A stretch of 62,397 nucleotides of DNA from CAYRIY01 sp964424335 (GTDB lineage Bacteria; Bacillota; Limnochordia; DTU080; RSA5), in the NCBI GenBank assembly GCA_964424335.1, contig CAYRIY010000007.1, positions 1-62,397 on the forward strand. The letters run 5' to 3'. How positions within the stretch are numbered: position 1 is the first letter of the stretch; every line of letters starts with the position of its first letter. The position numbers were made by a program, and so were the translations under genes. Below are positions 16,791 through 25,408 of the stretch, in pieces. The notes under the pieces were generated by a model, which saw only the letters and a program-made list of their open reading frames with translations, had not been told where the DNA came from and did not search any database.

Positions 16791-17495
16791 GTGTCCCACC
16801 GGGTTTTGGTCGTCGACGACGAAGAGCGCATGAGGAGCCTCCTTAGGCTCCATCTCGAGCGGACGTTTGAAGTGAGCGAGGCATCCTCCGGAAGCGAGGC
16901 GATCGAGCTCATTGCACGCCGCCCGTTCGATGCGGTGGTGCTCGATATCCTGATGCCTGGGATGGACGGCTGGGAGGTATGCCGGCGGATCCGCGAGGAG
17001 TATGACACGCCGGTGCTGATGCTGACGGCCCTTTCCGACGTCGAAGACAAGCTCGAAGCGTTTGAAGCCGGCGCCGACGACTACTTGACCAAGCCATTTG
17101 ATCCTCGGGAACTCGTGGCGCGCCTTGAGGCCTTGATCCGCCGGTCTGAAGGCGGACGAGAGGCGGACAGGGGCGATGGCGGCGCCTCCACCATTTCTTT
17201 TCCCGGACTCAAGATCAACTTGGATGCCCGCACGACCGAGGTGAACGGCGAGCGACTCACTTTGACGCCGAAGGAGTTTGACTTGCTCGCGTTTCTCGCC
17301 CGCTCTCCCGGAACGGCCTTTACCAGGGAGGAGCTCCTCTTGCACGTGTGGGGGGACGCGGCGTTCGTCGAGACGCGCACGGTCGACGCACACATCAAGA
17401 CGCTCCGAGGCAAGCTTGGCCGGGGCGGGGTCGGAGGGAGTTTGGTGACGGTTTGGGGCGTGGGTTACAGGTTCGATCCGGCCGCGTTGCGCTAG
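16791..17495 (+). CDS. OmpR/PhoB-family response regulator
   Basis: A 234-residue cytoplasmic DNA-binding regulator. The receiver domain shows the acidic pair near DDEE (10-12), phosphoacceptor Asp52 in LDILMPGMDG and the conserved Lys in LTKPF near 101. The C-terminal winged helix (TLTPKEFDLLAFLARSPGTAFTREELL) is the OmpR type. It starts 7 nt after the ccmF stop with an AGGAGG site inside ccmF, so it is the next gene of the ccm operon; the kinase gene overlaps its end. By analogy with Bacillus ResD it may control respiratory genes, but that is inferred from position only. Confidence 0.93.
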   Translation: MSHRVLVVDDEERMRSLLRLHLERTFEVSEASSGSEAIELIARRPFDAVVLDILMPGMDGWEVCRRIREEYDTPVLMLTALSDVEDKLEAFEAGADDYLTKPFDPRELVARLEALIRRSEGGREADRGDGGASTISFPGLKINLDARTTEVNGERLTLTPKEFDLLAFLARSPGTAFTREELLLHVWGDAAFVETRTVDAHIKTLRGKLGRGGVGGSLVTVWGVGYRFDPAALR

Positions 17496-18910
17496 GAATC
17501 TCACTCAAGCTCTGGCTTTGGATACTCCTCATCGTGACGCTCGTCTTGCTGCCGGTGGCGTTCGCGCTCGACCGGGCGATCGTCGATTTCTATTACGAAC
17601 AAAACTCCGAGGAACTGCTTGGCACCGGACGTCGGTTTGCCAACCTGATCAGCCGCGCCCCCGGCCCCGGCACGACGGCGGCAATCCCCCTCATCGCCGA
17701 GATCACCGGCACCCCGTTGCTCGTCATTGACGCCCAGGGCGTCGTCACCGCGGGGGTCGGCCCGTTGCAGGAGCAGGTGGGACGGCGGCTTTCGAGCGCT
17801 CAAGTCGCCTCGGTACTGAGCGGGGAGACGGCCGTTAGGCTGGCCTCGGACCAAACCCTCCCCGGAAGCCTCTTCGTCGCTTCAATTCCGATCGTGCGCG
17901 ACGAGCGGGTGGAGGGCGGCGTGCTCGTCTTTCGCTCGGCCGACGAAGTGCGGTCCGCGCTCCGGGACATCCGAATCCTCTTTGCGGCCGCAGGCTGCGT
18001 CCTCTTTCTACTCCTCGTGTTGTTCGCTTGGATCCTTTCCCGCCAGGTGGTCCGTCCGCTCCTTTCAATGCGAAATGCGGCGCATCGGCTCTCGCAAGGC
18101 GAGTACGACGCCCGGGTGGAGGTGCAAAGCGAGGACGAGCTGAGGGATTTGGCAGACGCCATCAACCACCTTGGCGAGTCTCTAAAAACGCTTGAGGACG
18201 GACGTCGAGCGTTCTTTGCCAACGTCTCTCACGAGCTCCGCACGCCACTTAGCTACATCCAAGGGTATGCGGACGCGCTGGCGCAGGGACTTGCGAATAG
18301 CGAAACCCAGGTGCGGGAGTACGGCGCCATCTTGGCCGAAGAGTCAAGGCGCCTGGGCAGACTGGTCAGCGACTTGTTTGAGCTCGCCCGTTCCGACGAA
18401 GGGAGGCTCTTTCTAAAGAGGGAGCCTGTCGATCTTAGCGAGGCCCTGCAGCGAGTCGTCAAGCGGTCCCAACCCGAGGCAGAGGCGAAAGGGGTATCCC
18501 TGGATCTCGTCGCTGCGGGGCCGGTGGTCGTCATCGGCGATGCCGACCGCATCGAGCAGGTGGCGCTCAACATGATCGACAACGCCTTGGGGCACACGCC
18601 CCCGGGCGGGCGCATTCGGATCAGCGTTCGCCAAAAGTCGCCTCTGACAAAGCGGTCCGGTGACTCAAACGGTGTCGCTATGGGGCTTGTTTCGGTCGAA
18701 GACTCAGGCCCGGGCTTTCGCGGGGAAGAGGACAAGGTCTTCGATCGCTTCTATCGCGGCGAGAGCGCTCGCCGCGGCGAGCGGGGCGGAGCGGGTCTCG
18801 GCCTTGCGATCGCAAAGAGTCTCGTGGAGGCTCAAGGCGGTCAAGTCTTTGCCCAAAGCTCGAGCGAGCTCGGCGGCGCCGAAGTAGGGTTCGCGTTTCC
18901 TCTCTACTGA
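17453..18910 (+). CDS. HAMP-type sensor histidine kinase, partner of the OmpR-family regulator
   Basis: A membrane kinase of about 485 residues: first helix (about 18-40), an extracytoplasmic sensor of about 130 residues, second helix (about 178-200, LFLLLVLFAWILS), HAMP linker, a HisKA domain with the phospho-His in NVSHELRTPL (His260) and a GHKL ATPase domain (NMIDNALGHTPPGG, EDSGPGF, GAGLGLAIAK). The layout resembles ResE, PhoR and WalK. The start is uncertain: TTG 17453 (GGAGGGAG about 13 nt upstream, 43 nt inside the regulator gene) is the best in-frame choice. Last gene of the ccm operon. Confidence 0.88.
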   Translation: MGRGLQVRSGRVALGISLKLWLWILLIVTLVLLPVAFALDRAIVDFYYEQNSEELLGTGRRFANLISRAPGPGTTAAIPLIAEITGTPLLVIDAQGVVTAGVGPLQEQVGRRLSSAQVASVLSGETAVRLASDQTLPGSLFVASIPIVRDERVEGGVLVFRSADEVRSALRDIRILFAAAGCVLFLLLVLFAWILSRQVVRPLLSMRNAAHRLSQGEYDARVEVQSEDELRDLADAINHLGESLKTLEDGRRAFFANVSHELRTPLSYIQGYADALAQGLANSETQVREYGAILAEESRRLGRLVSDLFELARSDEGRLFLKREPVDLSEALQRVVKRSQPEAEAKGVSLDLVAAGPVVVIGDADRIEQVALNMIDNALGHTPPGGRIRISVRQKSPLTKRSGDSNGVAMGLVSVEDSGPGFRGEEDKVFDRFYRGESARRGERGGAGLGLAIAKSLVEAQGGQVFAQSSSELGGAEVGFAFPLY

Positions 18911-18930
18911 AAAACCGGTTGGCTGCGGTC

Positions 18931-19027
18931 CCCACTTGCCGCCCAATAGGGCCAGCAATGCTGGCCCGCTAGGAATTTCATCCGCTTGTGGCTTGGCCGG
19001 GCCGACAAGGTCGGGCGGCCAAGTGGG
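18931..19027. repeat. Dispersed GC-rich hairpin repeat, copy R1
   Basis: Nested inverted repeats between two convergent kinase genes. The outer arms are CCCACTTG-CCGCCC (18931-18944) and GGGCGGCCAAGTGGG (19013-19027). Inside are a 9-bp palindromic hairpin GGGCCAGCA/TGCTGGCCC (18949-18967), then a CTTGGCC...GGCCAAG hairpin (18992-19022). The core CCCACTTGGCCGCCCGACC recurs at 43840 and 46409, and the GCTTGGCCGGGC...GGTCGGGCGGC half recurs at 58151. Likely a terminator-like or REP-like element. Confidence 0.7.
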
Positions 19028-19081
19028 TGACTCATTTCGGCGGACTTTGAGGTGGACGCACTCTAGCGGCCGCGTCCGATT

Positions 19082-21100
19082 TCAGGCGATCCTGGTAGAA
19101 GCAGATGGCGGCAGGGGAATCGAGACACGCAGCGTCGCGCCTTTTCCGGGTGCGCCCGTGAACGTCCATTCGCCCCCGAGGTCTCCGACGCGGGCGTCGA
19201 TCGTCTGAAGGCCGAGGCCCATCGAGGCGCGTTGGTCCGGATCAAAACCGACGCCGTCGTCCGTGAGCGTCAGGTTGAGAACTCGGCTTTCGCCATCGTG
19301 CCTTTCGTCAAGCGCGAGCGAGACGCGGATCGCGCTGGCTTTTGCGTGCTTTGATATATTGTTGAGGCCTTCTTCGACGATGCGGTAGATGCCGAGCCGC
19401 AAATCGTAGGGGAGCCCGCCCTCCGGTTGATCCAGCGCTTCGACGTGCGGGTCGACGTCGAAATGGACCTGGACGCTCTCTTCAAAGGTGTCGAGTAAGG
19501 ATTCGACGGCTGCGACGATGCCGGCGCCCACGGCCGTAGGATGGAGCTGCTTGCCCGTGGTGCGGATATCCTCCTCGCGCACTTGATCGATGAGCGCCCT
19601 GGCGTCGGAGAGGTGTTCACCTGCCTTTGACGTGTCTTGTGCCATCGTTGCTTGGGCCAGCTCAATTCGGCGGAGCGCGGCAAAGAGTCGCCCTTGGGTG
19701 CGGCCGTGCAACGTTTCCGCGATGCGGCGGCGCAAGTTCTCTTCTCTGAGCGTCATAAGGCGGCGGTACTCTTTGAGCTTTGCCAGTTGCCACTCGGTCT
19801 TCTCGAGCATGTGAGCGTTTTCCGCCGCAAGCGCTACCGCCTGGCGATGTGAGCGTGCCGATCGCCTCGCCAAAATCAAGGCCTGGGTGAGGATCATGAT
19901 CGTAGCGCCGAGGGGAACGAGGTCCACGACGTTGACAATGTCCGCATATCGAAGCAGCGTGACCAAGACGCAGGCGACGGTTGCGGCCATGCCCCATACA
20001 AAAAGGAGCGCGTCAGAGCGCTGCCGGATCGCAGTCCGGATCCCGACGTACACCAAGTAGAGCAAAAGGATCGCCAAAAGACCCATGTACGCTGGAATGA
20101 GCTGCGATGAAACTCTGCCGGGAAAAACGAGGGTGATTACAGACCCAGCGGCAGCGACAAACGTCCACGCCCTAACGACCAACCCCGATACGTCCTGGGG
20201 AAAGAGCGCGCGAACAAAGTATAGGAAGAGCGCGGGACTAAGGTATGTGGTGATGTACTCGATCTTGAGCGCAAGCTCCCACGAGGAGCCGGGCAGGACG
20301 CGGGCCAAGACGTGATCTCCGGTGACGAGGATTCGCGTCGCGATGGAGAAGAGAAATAGGCTAAAGTAGGCGTCGGCCACGTTCTCTCGGCGCAAAGCGT
20401 AGATGCCGGCAAAGAAGATCGCCATGATGAGGGCGGCGCCAAACAACACGGCTCCCGTGGCTTCGAGCCGACGTTGTTTCAGTATGATTTGGTCCGCGGC
20501 GCCTAGTTCGAGGCTCCGTGGAATCCCTCCGTTTCGAAAGTGAAAATTCGAAACGTGCAGCACCAAGTCTACTTGATTGCTCTTGGGCGTGAATACCGCG
20601 ATTTGGGGTCGAAACTGCGGTTCGCCTTGCGAGCGTGTGCGTCCAAGGACGCCGTTTGAGGCCTTGAGCTCCCCGTCGATCCAAAGCTCGTAGCTCGTGT
20701 TCACGTAAGGTACGTAGACGGCAAGATCGCTCGGACTTGGGTCGCCCGGCGCACCGGCCTTGGGGTACTCGCTTGGAAGCAGGATGCGCAGTCGATACGT
20801 GGCAAAGCCGTCTCCCCCCACGGGTTTGCCGGTCGGGCCGCGGTATGCGTTCCACGCGCCCGGCACGACGATCTTTCTGGGCGCACTCGTGTGCTCTGGC
20901 GACTCGGGCGCTTGCGGCGAGAGGAATGCACTCCAGTAAAACTCCCACTCGCCGTCAAGCGTCGCGATGTCACCTGACTGAAAGCTCCATGCCGTGAGAT
21001 CGACAATTCCGTCTAAGGCGCGAGGAGCGGCATGGCTCACCGTCGTAGCAAGAAGGAGGGCCGCAGAAAGAGAGAACAAACGAAAAGCAAGGGTACACAT
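19082..21100 (-). CDS. 7TMR-DISM sensor histidine kinase (DesK/NarX-type catalytic core)
   Basis: A 672-residue membrane kinase. A signal peptide (about 1-24) leads to a periplasmic ligand-binding domain of the 7TMR-DISM extracellular type (LDGEWEFYW, VPGAWN, YRLRILLPSEYP), which has a carbohydrate-binding-like fold, then seven transmembrane helices (about 210-400), a coiled coil, a HisKA_3 domain with His465 in ETLHGRTQGRL, and an HATPase domain (EGLNNISKHAKA, DDGVGFDP, GLGLQTIDARV). It probably senses an extracellular small molecule or glycan. The partner is very likely the divergent LuxR-type regulator 85 nt away. Start ATG 21100. Convergent with the ccm-operon kinase, with repeat R1 between. 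Confidence 0.88.
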   Translation of the reverse strand: MCTLAFRLFSLSAALLLATTVSHAAPRALDGIVDLTAWSFQSGDIATLDGEWEFYWSAFLSPQAPESPEHTSAPRKIVVPGAWNAYRGPTGKPVGGDGFATYRLRILLPSEYPKAGAPGDPSPSDLAVYVPYVNTSYELWIDGELKASNGVLGRTRSQGEPQFRPQIAVFTPKSNQVDLVLHVSNFHFRNGGIPRSLELGAADQIILKQRRLEATGAVLFGAALIMAIFFAGIYALRRENVADAYFSLFLFSIATRILVTGDHVLARVLPGSSWELALKIEYITTYLSPALFLYFVRALFPQDVSGLVVRAWTFVAAAGSVITLVFPGRVSSQLIPAYMGLLAILLLYLVYVGIRTAIRQRSDALLFVWGMAATVACVLVTLLRYADIVNVVDLVPLGATIMILTQALILARRSARSHRQAVALAAENAHMLEKTEWQLAKLKEYRRLMTLREENLRRRIAETLHGRTQGRLFAALRRIELAQATMAQDTSKAGEHLSDARALIDQVREEDIRTTGKQLHPTAVGAGIVAAVESLLDTFEESVQVHFDVDPHVEALDQPEGGLPYDLRLGIYRIVEEGLNNISKHAKASAIRVSLALDERHDGESRVLNLTLTDDGVGFDPDQRASMGLGLQTIDARVGDLGGEWTFTGAPGKGATLRVSIPLPPSASTRIA

Positions 21101-21185
21101 TTGCGTTAGTAATTCTCTGTAAATAGAACCGTTCCTATCTGGAAGCGTGCTCCCCCGTTTCCAAGCAGCAAAAGGAGCCGTAGCC

Positions 21186-21845
21186 GTGTTGCAGGTGAAG
21201 GTCGTCGTCGTGGAGGACGAGCCCCTCTTTCGTGAGATGCTCGAGATCTCGCTCGCGACGGACCCTGAAATCAGTATCGTGGGATCTTACTCAAGCGCCG
21301 CCGATGTGTTGGCTGAGCTCGACTCGCTCTCTTTCGACGTCGCGATCTTGGACATCCAGATCGAGGGGAAGATGAACGGTCACGAGCTCGGTCTGCACTT
21401 GCGAAGGCGCCGGCCGAACATCGGGATCGTCCTCCTCTCCAACTTCCTCGAGTATGCCTTCATCAGCGCGTATCGCAGGCAAGCGATGTCGGGCTGGTCG
21501 TACCTGATGAAGGACTCGGTGTCCGATGTCGCGACGCTGCAAAGAGCGGTCAAAGGGACGATGCGCGGAGAGATTGTCCTCGATCCTCGGATCATCCAGC
21601 GTCTATCCGCACGGCAAGAAAGCCCGGTCGCGCAGCTCACGGATCGCGAGCGCGAGATTCTCGGCTTCATCGCAGCGGGCTTTACCAACCGCGCGATCGC
21701 CGATCAAATCGGCATTGCAAACAAGTCCGTGGAGAATGCCATCAATCGAATCTACGACAAGATGGGCATCGAAAGTCAAAGCGGCGAGGTTCAACCACGA
21801 GTCGCCGCAGTGTTGACCTACTTGCGGGAGACACGCGCGCGCTAG
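21186..21845 (+). CDS. LuxR/NarL-family response regulator
   Basis: A 219-residue cytoplasmic regulator: receiver domain with phosphoacceptor Asp56 (ILDIQIEGKMNG), then a LuxR-type HTH (LTDREREILGFIAAGFTNRAIA) at the C-terminus. I choose the GTG at 21186, 8 nt after an AAAGGAG site, over the ATG at 21147, which would place that site inside the gene. It is divergent from the 7TM kinase, its likely partner, and lies 37 nt upstream of the fucosidase gene on the same strand, so it may control or be co-transcribed with it. Confidence 0.9.
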   Translation: MLQVKVVVVEDEPLFREMLEISLATDPEISIVGSYSSAADVLAELDSLSFDVAILDIQIEGKMNGHELGLHLRRRRPNIGIVLLSNFLEYAFISAYRRQAMSGWSYLMKDSVSDVATLQRAVKGTMRGEIVLDPRIIQRLSARQESPVAQLTDREREILGFIAAGFTNRAIADQIGIANKSVENAINRIYDKMGIESQSGEVQPRVAAVLTYLRETRAR

Positions 21846-21882
21846 ACGCTCGCGAGTCACGTGACCAAAAGGAGAGATCGTC

Positions 21883-23130
21883 ATGGCAGTTCCGGCGCCA
21901 GCGCCGCGCATCGAGCGCTTTGAGCGCATGGCTTTCGGCATGTTCATTCACTGGGGCCTTTACTCGCTGATTGGAAAAGGCGAGTGGATCATGCACCAGC
22001 AGCCGATTCCCCTATCGGAGTACGAGACGTTGACCTCTTCGTTTACGGCGGCCGACTTCGACGCCCGCGCCATTGCCCGTCTGGCCAAGGAGGCGGGCAT
22101 GAAGTACATCACGCTCACCACCCGCCACCACGATGGTTTCTCACTATACGACACGCGGGGCTTGAGCGACTACGACGCGCCCCACTCCGCCGCAGGCCGG
22201 GATCTGGTCGCCGAGTTTGTCGAGGGCTGTCGCAGCGAGGGGATCGTGCCGTTCTTTTACCACACGACGCTCGACTGGCGAAAAGGTTCGCACACCTGCG
22301 ACGAAGCGGCTTTCGACGAGTACCTCGACTACCTTCACGCATCGGTGGAGATTCTCTGCACGCAGTACGGCCCCATCGGCGGCATTTGGTTCGACGGCAA
22401 CTGGTCTCGGCCCAAATCGGATTGGAAGGAAGACCGGCTGTACGGCATGATCCGCAAGCACCAGCCTGAGGCCATGATCATCAACAATACCGGACTTTCG
22501 GCAAGGGGCGTCGTCGGCCATCCTGAGATCGACAGCACGACGTTTGAGCAGGGGCTGCCGCAGCCCGTCAACCGGGAGGGTTGGCCAAAGTACGTCGCCG
22601 GTGAAATGTGCCAGACGCTAAATCGCCACTGGGGCATCGCGACGAATGACTTCAACTACATGTCGCCCGCCCAGGTCATCGAGAACCTGGCCCTTTGCCG
22701 CAAAGTGGGCGCCAACTACCTTTTGAACGTGGGTCCGACGGCCGGAGGCGCCATTCCGGAGTATGAATCGGCGACGTTGAAGCGGTCGGGAGCCTGGGTA
22801 GCAATGCACGCCAAGCCGATCTACGAAGGCAAGCCGACCGACGTGAAGTGCGCCGGTCGGGACTTCGTGTTAGAGGCGGACGGCAAGCTCTACCTGTTTG
22901 TCTTCGACCTTTCCGTCCACGGCCACGCCAACGTGACCGTCGCAGCCGGAGGAGCAGGCCCCCGCACGCTGAGCGGAATCACCCGCAAGATCAAGTCCGC
23001 CAAGTGGATGGACAACGGCGAGCCGCTCGACGTCGCCCAAAACGTGGAGAAGGGCTTTGCATCGATAAGGCTCACGGGCTTTCCGTACGGGACCAACTTG
23101 GTCGTACGCGTGGCCGAGATCGAGCTTTGA
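21883..23130 (+). CDS. Alpha-L-fucosidase, glycoside hydrolase family 29
   Basis: A 415-residue hydrolase that removes alpha-L-fucose from glycans. Family features: FGMFIHWGLYS near the N-terminus, TTRHHDGFSLYDT (about 86-98) with the paired His, and GGIWFDGNW, in which Asp171 fits the catalytic nucleophile. The C-terminal part (about 310-415) is a small beta domain. There is no signal peptide, so it is likely cytoplasmic and acts on imported fucosyl-oligosaccharides. The ATG follows AAAAGGAG by 9 nt. It lies 37 nt after the LuxR-type regulator gene. Confidence 0.92.
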   Translation: MAVPAPAPRIERFERMAFGMFIHWGLYSLIGKGEWIMHQQPIPLSEYETLTSSFTAADFDARAIARLAKEAGMKYITLTTRHHDGFSLYDTRGLSDYDAPHSAAGRDLVAEFVEGCRSEGIVPFFYHTTLDWRKGSHTCDEAAFDEYLDYLHASVEILCTQYGPIGGIWFDGNWSRPKSDWKEDRLYGMIRKHQPEAMIINNTGLSARGVVGHPEIDSTTFEQGLPQPVNREGWPKYVAGEMCQTLNRHWGIATNDFNYMSPAQVIENLALCRKVGANYLLNVGPTAGGAIPEYESATLKRSGAWVAMHAKPIYEGKPTDVKCAGRDFVLEADGKLYLFVFDLSVHGHANVTVAAGGAGPRTLSGITRKIKSAKWMDNGEPLDVAQNVEKGFASIRLTGFPYGTNLVVRVAEIEL

Positions 23131-23225
23131 TCGCTAGGGCCCGCCGACGACGGCTCGTGCTGCCGACGACCGCCTACTTGTTAACTCATGACCGCGGTCA
23201 CTAGTGGCGTTTCGCCTCCCTTTCG

Positions 23226-23273
23226 TATACTCGTCTTGCGAAGCGGTTACCATCTGCCGCTTTGCAAGACGAG
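23226..23273 (+). promoter_or_regulatory. -10 box and 17-bp palindrome upstream of the ABC-2 operon
   Basis: TATACT (23226-23231) is a good -10 hexamer. Overlapping its end, CTCGTCTTGCGAAGCGG (23230-23246) is matched, with one mismatch, by its inverted copy at 23257-23273 across a 10-nt spacer. The palindrome covers the expected transcription start and ends just before the AAGGGAGG ribosome site. That position fits either an operator for a repressor or response regulator, or a hairpin in the leader. No clear -35 is seen, as often for activator-dependent promoters. Confidence 0.55.
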
Positions 23274-23288
23274 AAGGGAGGCGTTTTT

Positions 23289-24317
23289 ATGTCCCAATTT
23301 ACTACGAATGCGGCGGCAAAGGCGAAAAAGCATGCGGACGCGCAGCAGATCGTCGTCGTCGAGGAACTGCGCAAGCGCTACGGAAGCGCCACCGCCGTGG
23401 ACGGCGTCTCATTTGCCGTGCATCAAGGGGAGACCTTCGGCCTCCTTGGGCCGAACGGCGCCGGCAAGTCGACCACGCTTGCGGTCATGTCGGGACTGTT
23501 GCGTCCGGACGGGGGCGATGTGTGGATCGGCGGCGTGTCCGTCCGGCGCTCTGTGCGAGAAGCGCAAGCGATGATCGGGGTCGTGCCCCAGTCCCTGGCG
23601 CTTTACGAGGACTTGTCCGCCAAGGCAAACCTCAACTACTTCGCCAAGCTGCGGGGCGTGCCCAAAGCCGCGCGCGCTGCAGAAGTCAGCCGCGTCCTCA
23701 AGATCGTCGCGCTCGAGGACGATGCGGGCCGGCGGGTCTCAAAGTTTTCGGGCGGCATGAAACGGCGGCTCAACATCGCCATCGGCCTCCTCGGCAACCC
23801 CAGAGTGCTTCTCCTTGACGAACCGACGGTCGGCATCGATCCTCAATCCCGCCGTCACATCTTGGACTCCGTTCGTCGCCTGGCAGACGAAGGGATGACG
23901 ATCATCTACACGAGCCACTACATGGAGGAAGTCGAGTACCTCTGCCGGCGGGTGGCGATCATGGACCGGGGAAAGATCATCGCTCAGGGCCCGGTTGACG
24001 AGGTACGGGCCCTTGCGGGCGACAGCGTGACGCTCATCCTGCCCACGCCCTCGGGCGCGCTTGGAAACGCGGTGGACTTGGACGCGCTCAAGCGATCGGT
24101 CAACGTGCCCATGGAGGTTGGAAGCGTCGAGATGCGCTTCTTGCTTCCCCAAGGTTCTCGCCAGGCGCCGGAGCTCATCAACACGCTGCGCGACACGGGC
24201 GTCCCCCTCGACGGCATGCGCCTTGAAACGCCCAACCTGGAGACCGTCTTCTTATCGCTCACAGGCAAGGCGTTGCGGGACCATGAAGCGAGGGAGAACG
24301 GGGGCGAGAGCGCATGA
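23289..24317 (+). CDS. ABC-2 exporter ATP-binding protein (LnrL/DrrA-like)
   Basis: A 342-residue ABC ATPase: Walker A GPNGAGKST at 54-62, signature FSGGMKRR near 153, Walker B VLLLDEP near 175, followed by TVGID, and an H-loop YTSHYMEEVEYL. A C-terminal extension of about 100 residues is typical of the DrrA/LnrL drug-exporter group. The ATG at 23289 follows AAGGGAGGCG; the open frame extends nine codons upstream without a ribosome site. It overlaps the first permease gene (ATGA). With the two permeases and the kinase/regulator it forms a five-gene operon like linearmycin-resistance lnrLMN-JK. Confidence 0.9.
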   Translation: MSQFTTNAAAKAKKHADAQQIVVVEELRKRYGSATAVDGVSFAVHQGETFGLLGPNGAGKSTTLAVMSGLLRPDGGDVWIGGVSVRRSVREAQAMIGVVPQSLALYEDLSAKANLNYFAKLRGVPKAARAAEVSRVLKIVALEDDAGRRVSKFSGGMKRRLNIAIGLLGNPRVLLLDEPTVGIDPQSRRHILDSVRRLADEGMTIIYTSHYMEEVEYLCRRVAIMDRGKIIAQGPVDEVRALAGDSVTLILPTPSGALGNAVDLDALKRSVNVPMEVGSVEMRFLLPQGSRQAPELINTLRDTGVPLDGMRLETPNLETVFLSLTGKALRDHEARENGGESA

Positions 24318-25405
24318 TTCCTTTGTGGAAAAGCGTAAGCGCGATCACAAGTCAGCGCCTGAGGCGGCTCACTTTGGATGGCGGTTGGGTTTGGATCGCA
24401 CTGCCCCTTGCGATCATCTACGTGCTTGGCGTCAGCATGCAAGGGCTCTTTTCGACTGATTTCACGCCGGCGAGGCCGTACCAAGTGGCGGTTGCCGGCG
24501 GCGACGCATCGACTTCGCAGGTCATCGAGGCCATGATTGCAAGCCCGGACTTTTTCTCGGTCGACCTCGTGGCGGACGAAGACGACGCACGGGCGTCCGT
24601 GCTGGCGCGGCGCAGCGATGCTGCGGTCATTGTTCCGCCGGACGATGCAGAGCAGCCGTTTCGCGTGATCGCTCCGCCTGGAAGCGTGGTCCTCGAGATC
24701 GTCGGCGGCGTGCTGCGAAAGGAGATTGAAGCGCTTCACGGCGCCGAGGACGCGGAGGCTGAGAAAGCGAGCGATCCGAATGCGCCGCCCTCGTCCCAGC
24801 TCAGCTCCTTTGAGTACTTCGGCGTCGGGATTATGATCATGTTCCTGATGTTTACGGTTCACTCGATGATGGTCTACAGCGTCGGCGACCGTTCGTCGGG
24901 AGCGTACGGCCGCATTCGGACTTTGGGCGTATCGCGCACCGCCTACCTGGTCGCAGGGTACGCGGCAGCTTTCGTGGTCGGGGTCATTTTTGCGGGCGTG
25001 ATGGCACTAGCGACGCGGCTTATTTTTGGGGTCGAATGGGGCGATCCCCTGGCGTGGACCGCGGTGACCCTCGCAGGCTCAGCAGGGGTTGCTTCGATTT
25101 CCTTTCTGATCATGGCGACGATGCCGCCAAGCCCCAAGGCGGTCGAAAGCGCCGGAAGCACGCTCATCATCATCATGTCGATGATGGGCGGATCGACCGT
25201 GCCGCTTGCGGTCTTGCCGTCGTGGTTTGCAGATACGTTTGCGTGGCTGCCCAACCGCATCGTGCTCGATGGATACTTCGCCATAGCCGCGGGCGGCAGC
25301 CTCGCGGAGGTGGCGGGCAAAGTCGCACTCTTGCTCGTCGTGGCGCTCTGCCTGTTGCTTGCGGGTTGGTCGATTTCGGTCGTGCGTGCGAAGGGGGAGG
25401 CTTAA
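24314..25405 (+). CDS. ABC-2 family permease 1 (LnrM/YfiM-like)
   Basis: A 363-residue inner-membrane protein: an N-terminal helix (about 26-43), an extracytoplasmic domain of about 130 residues (VAVAGGDAS...VVLEIVGGVL), then five C-terminal helices of ABC-2 type (about 170-355). This split topology is standard for the DrrB/YhgE-like permeases that pair with DrrA-type ATPases. It overlaps the ATPase gene by 4 nt and is followed after 3 nt by a second, shorter permease, so the exporter is presumably a heterodimer. The substrate is probably a hydrophobic or membrane-active compound. Confidence 0.88.
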   Translation: MIPLWKSVSAITSQRLRRLTLDGGWVWIALPLAIIYVLGVSMQGLFSTDFTPARPYQVAVAGGDASTSQVIEAMIASPDFFSVDLVADEDDARASVLARRSDAAVIVPPDDAEQPFRVIAPPGSVVLEIVGGVLRKEIEALHGAEDAEAEKASDPNAPPSSQLSSFEYFGVGIMIMFLMFTVHSMMVYSVGDRSSGAYGRIRTLGVSRTAYLVAGYAAAFVVGVIFAGVMALATRLIFGVEWGDPLAWTAVTLAGSAGVASISFLIMATMPPSPKAVESAGSTLIIIMSMMGGSTVPLAVLPSWFADTFAWLPNRIVLDGYFAIAAGGSLAEVAGKVALLLVVALCLLLAGWSISVVRAKGEA

Positions 25406-25408
25406 GCG

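Noticed and set aside
9187..18910. System II (ResB/ResC) cytochrome maturation
   Set aside because: CcmA, CcmB, CcmC, CcmE, CcmF and CcmH domains are all present; no ResB-type protein is seen, so this is System I.
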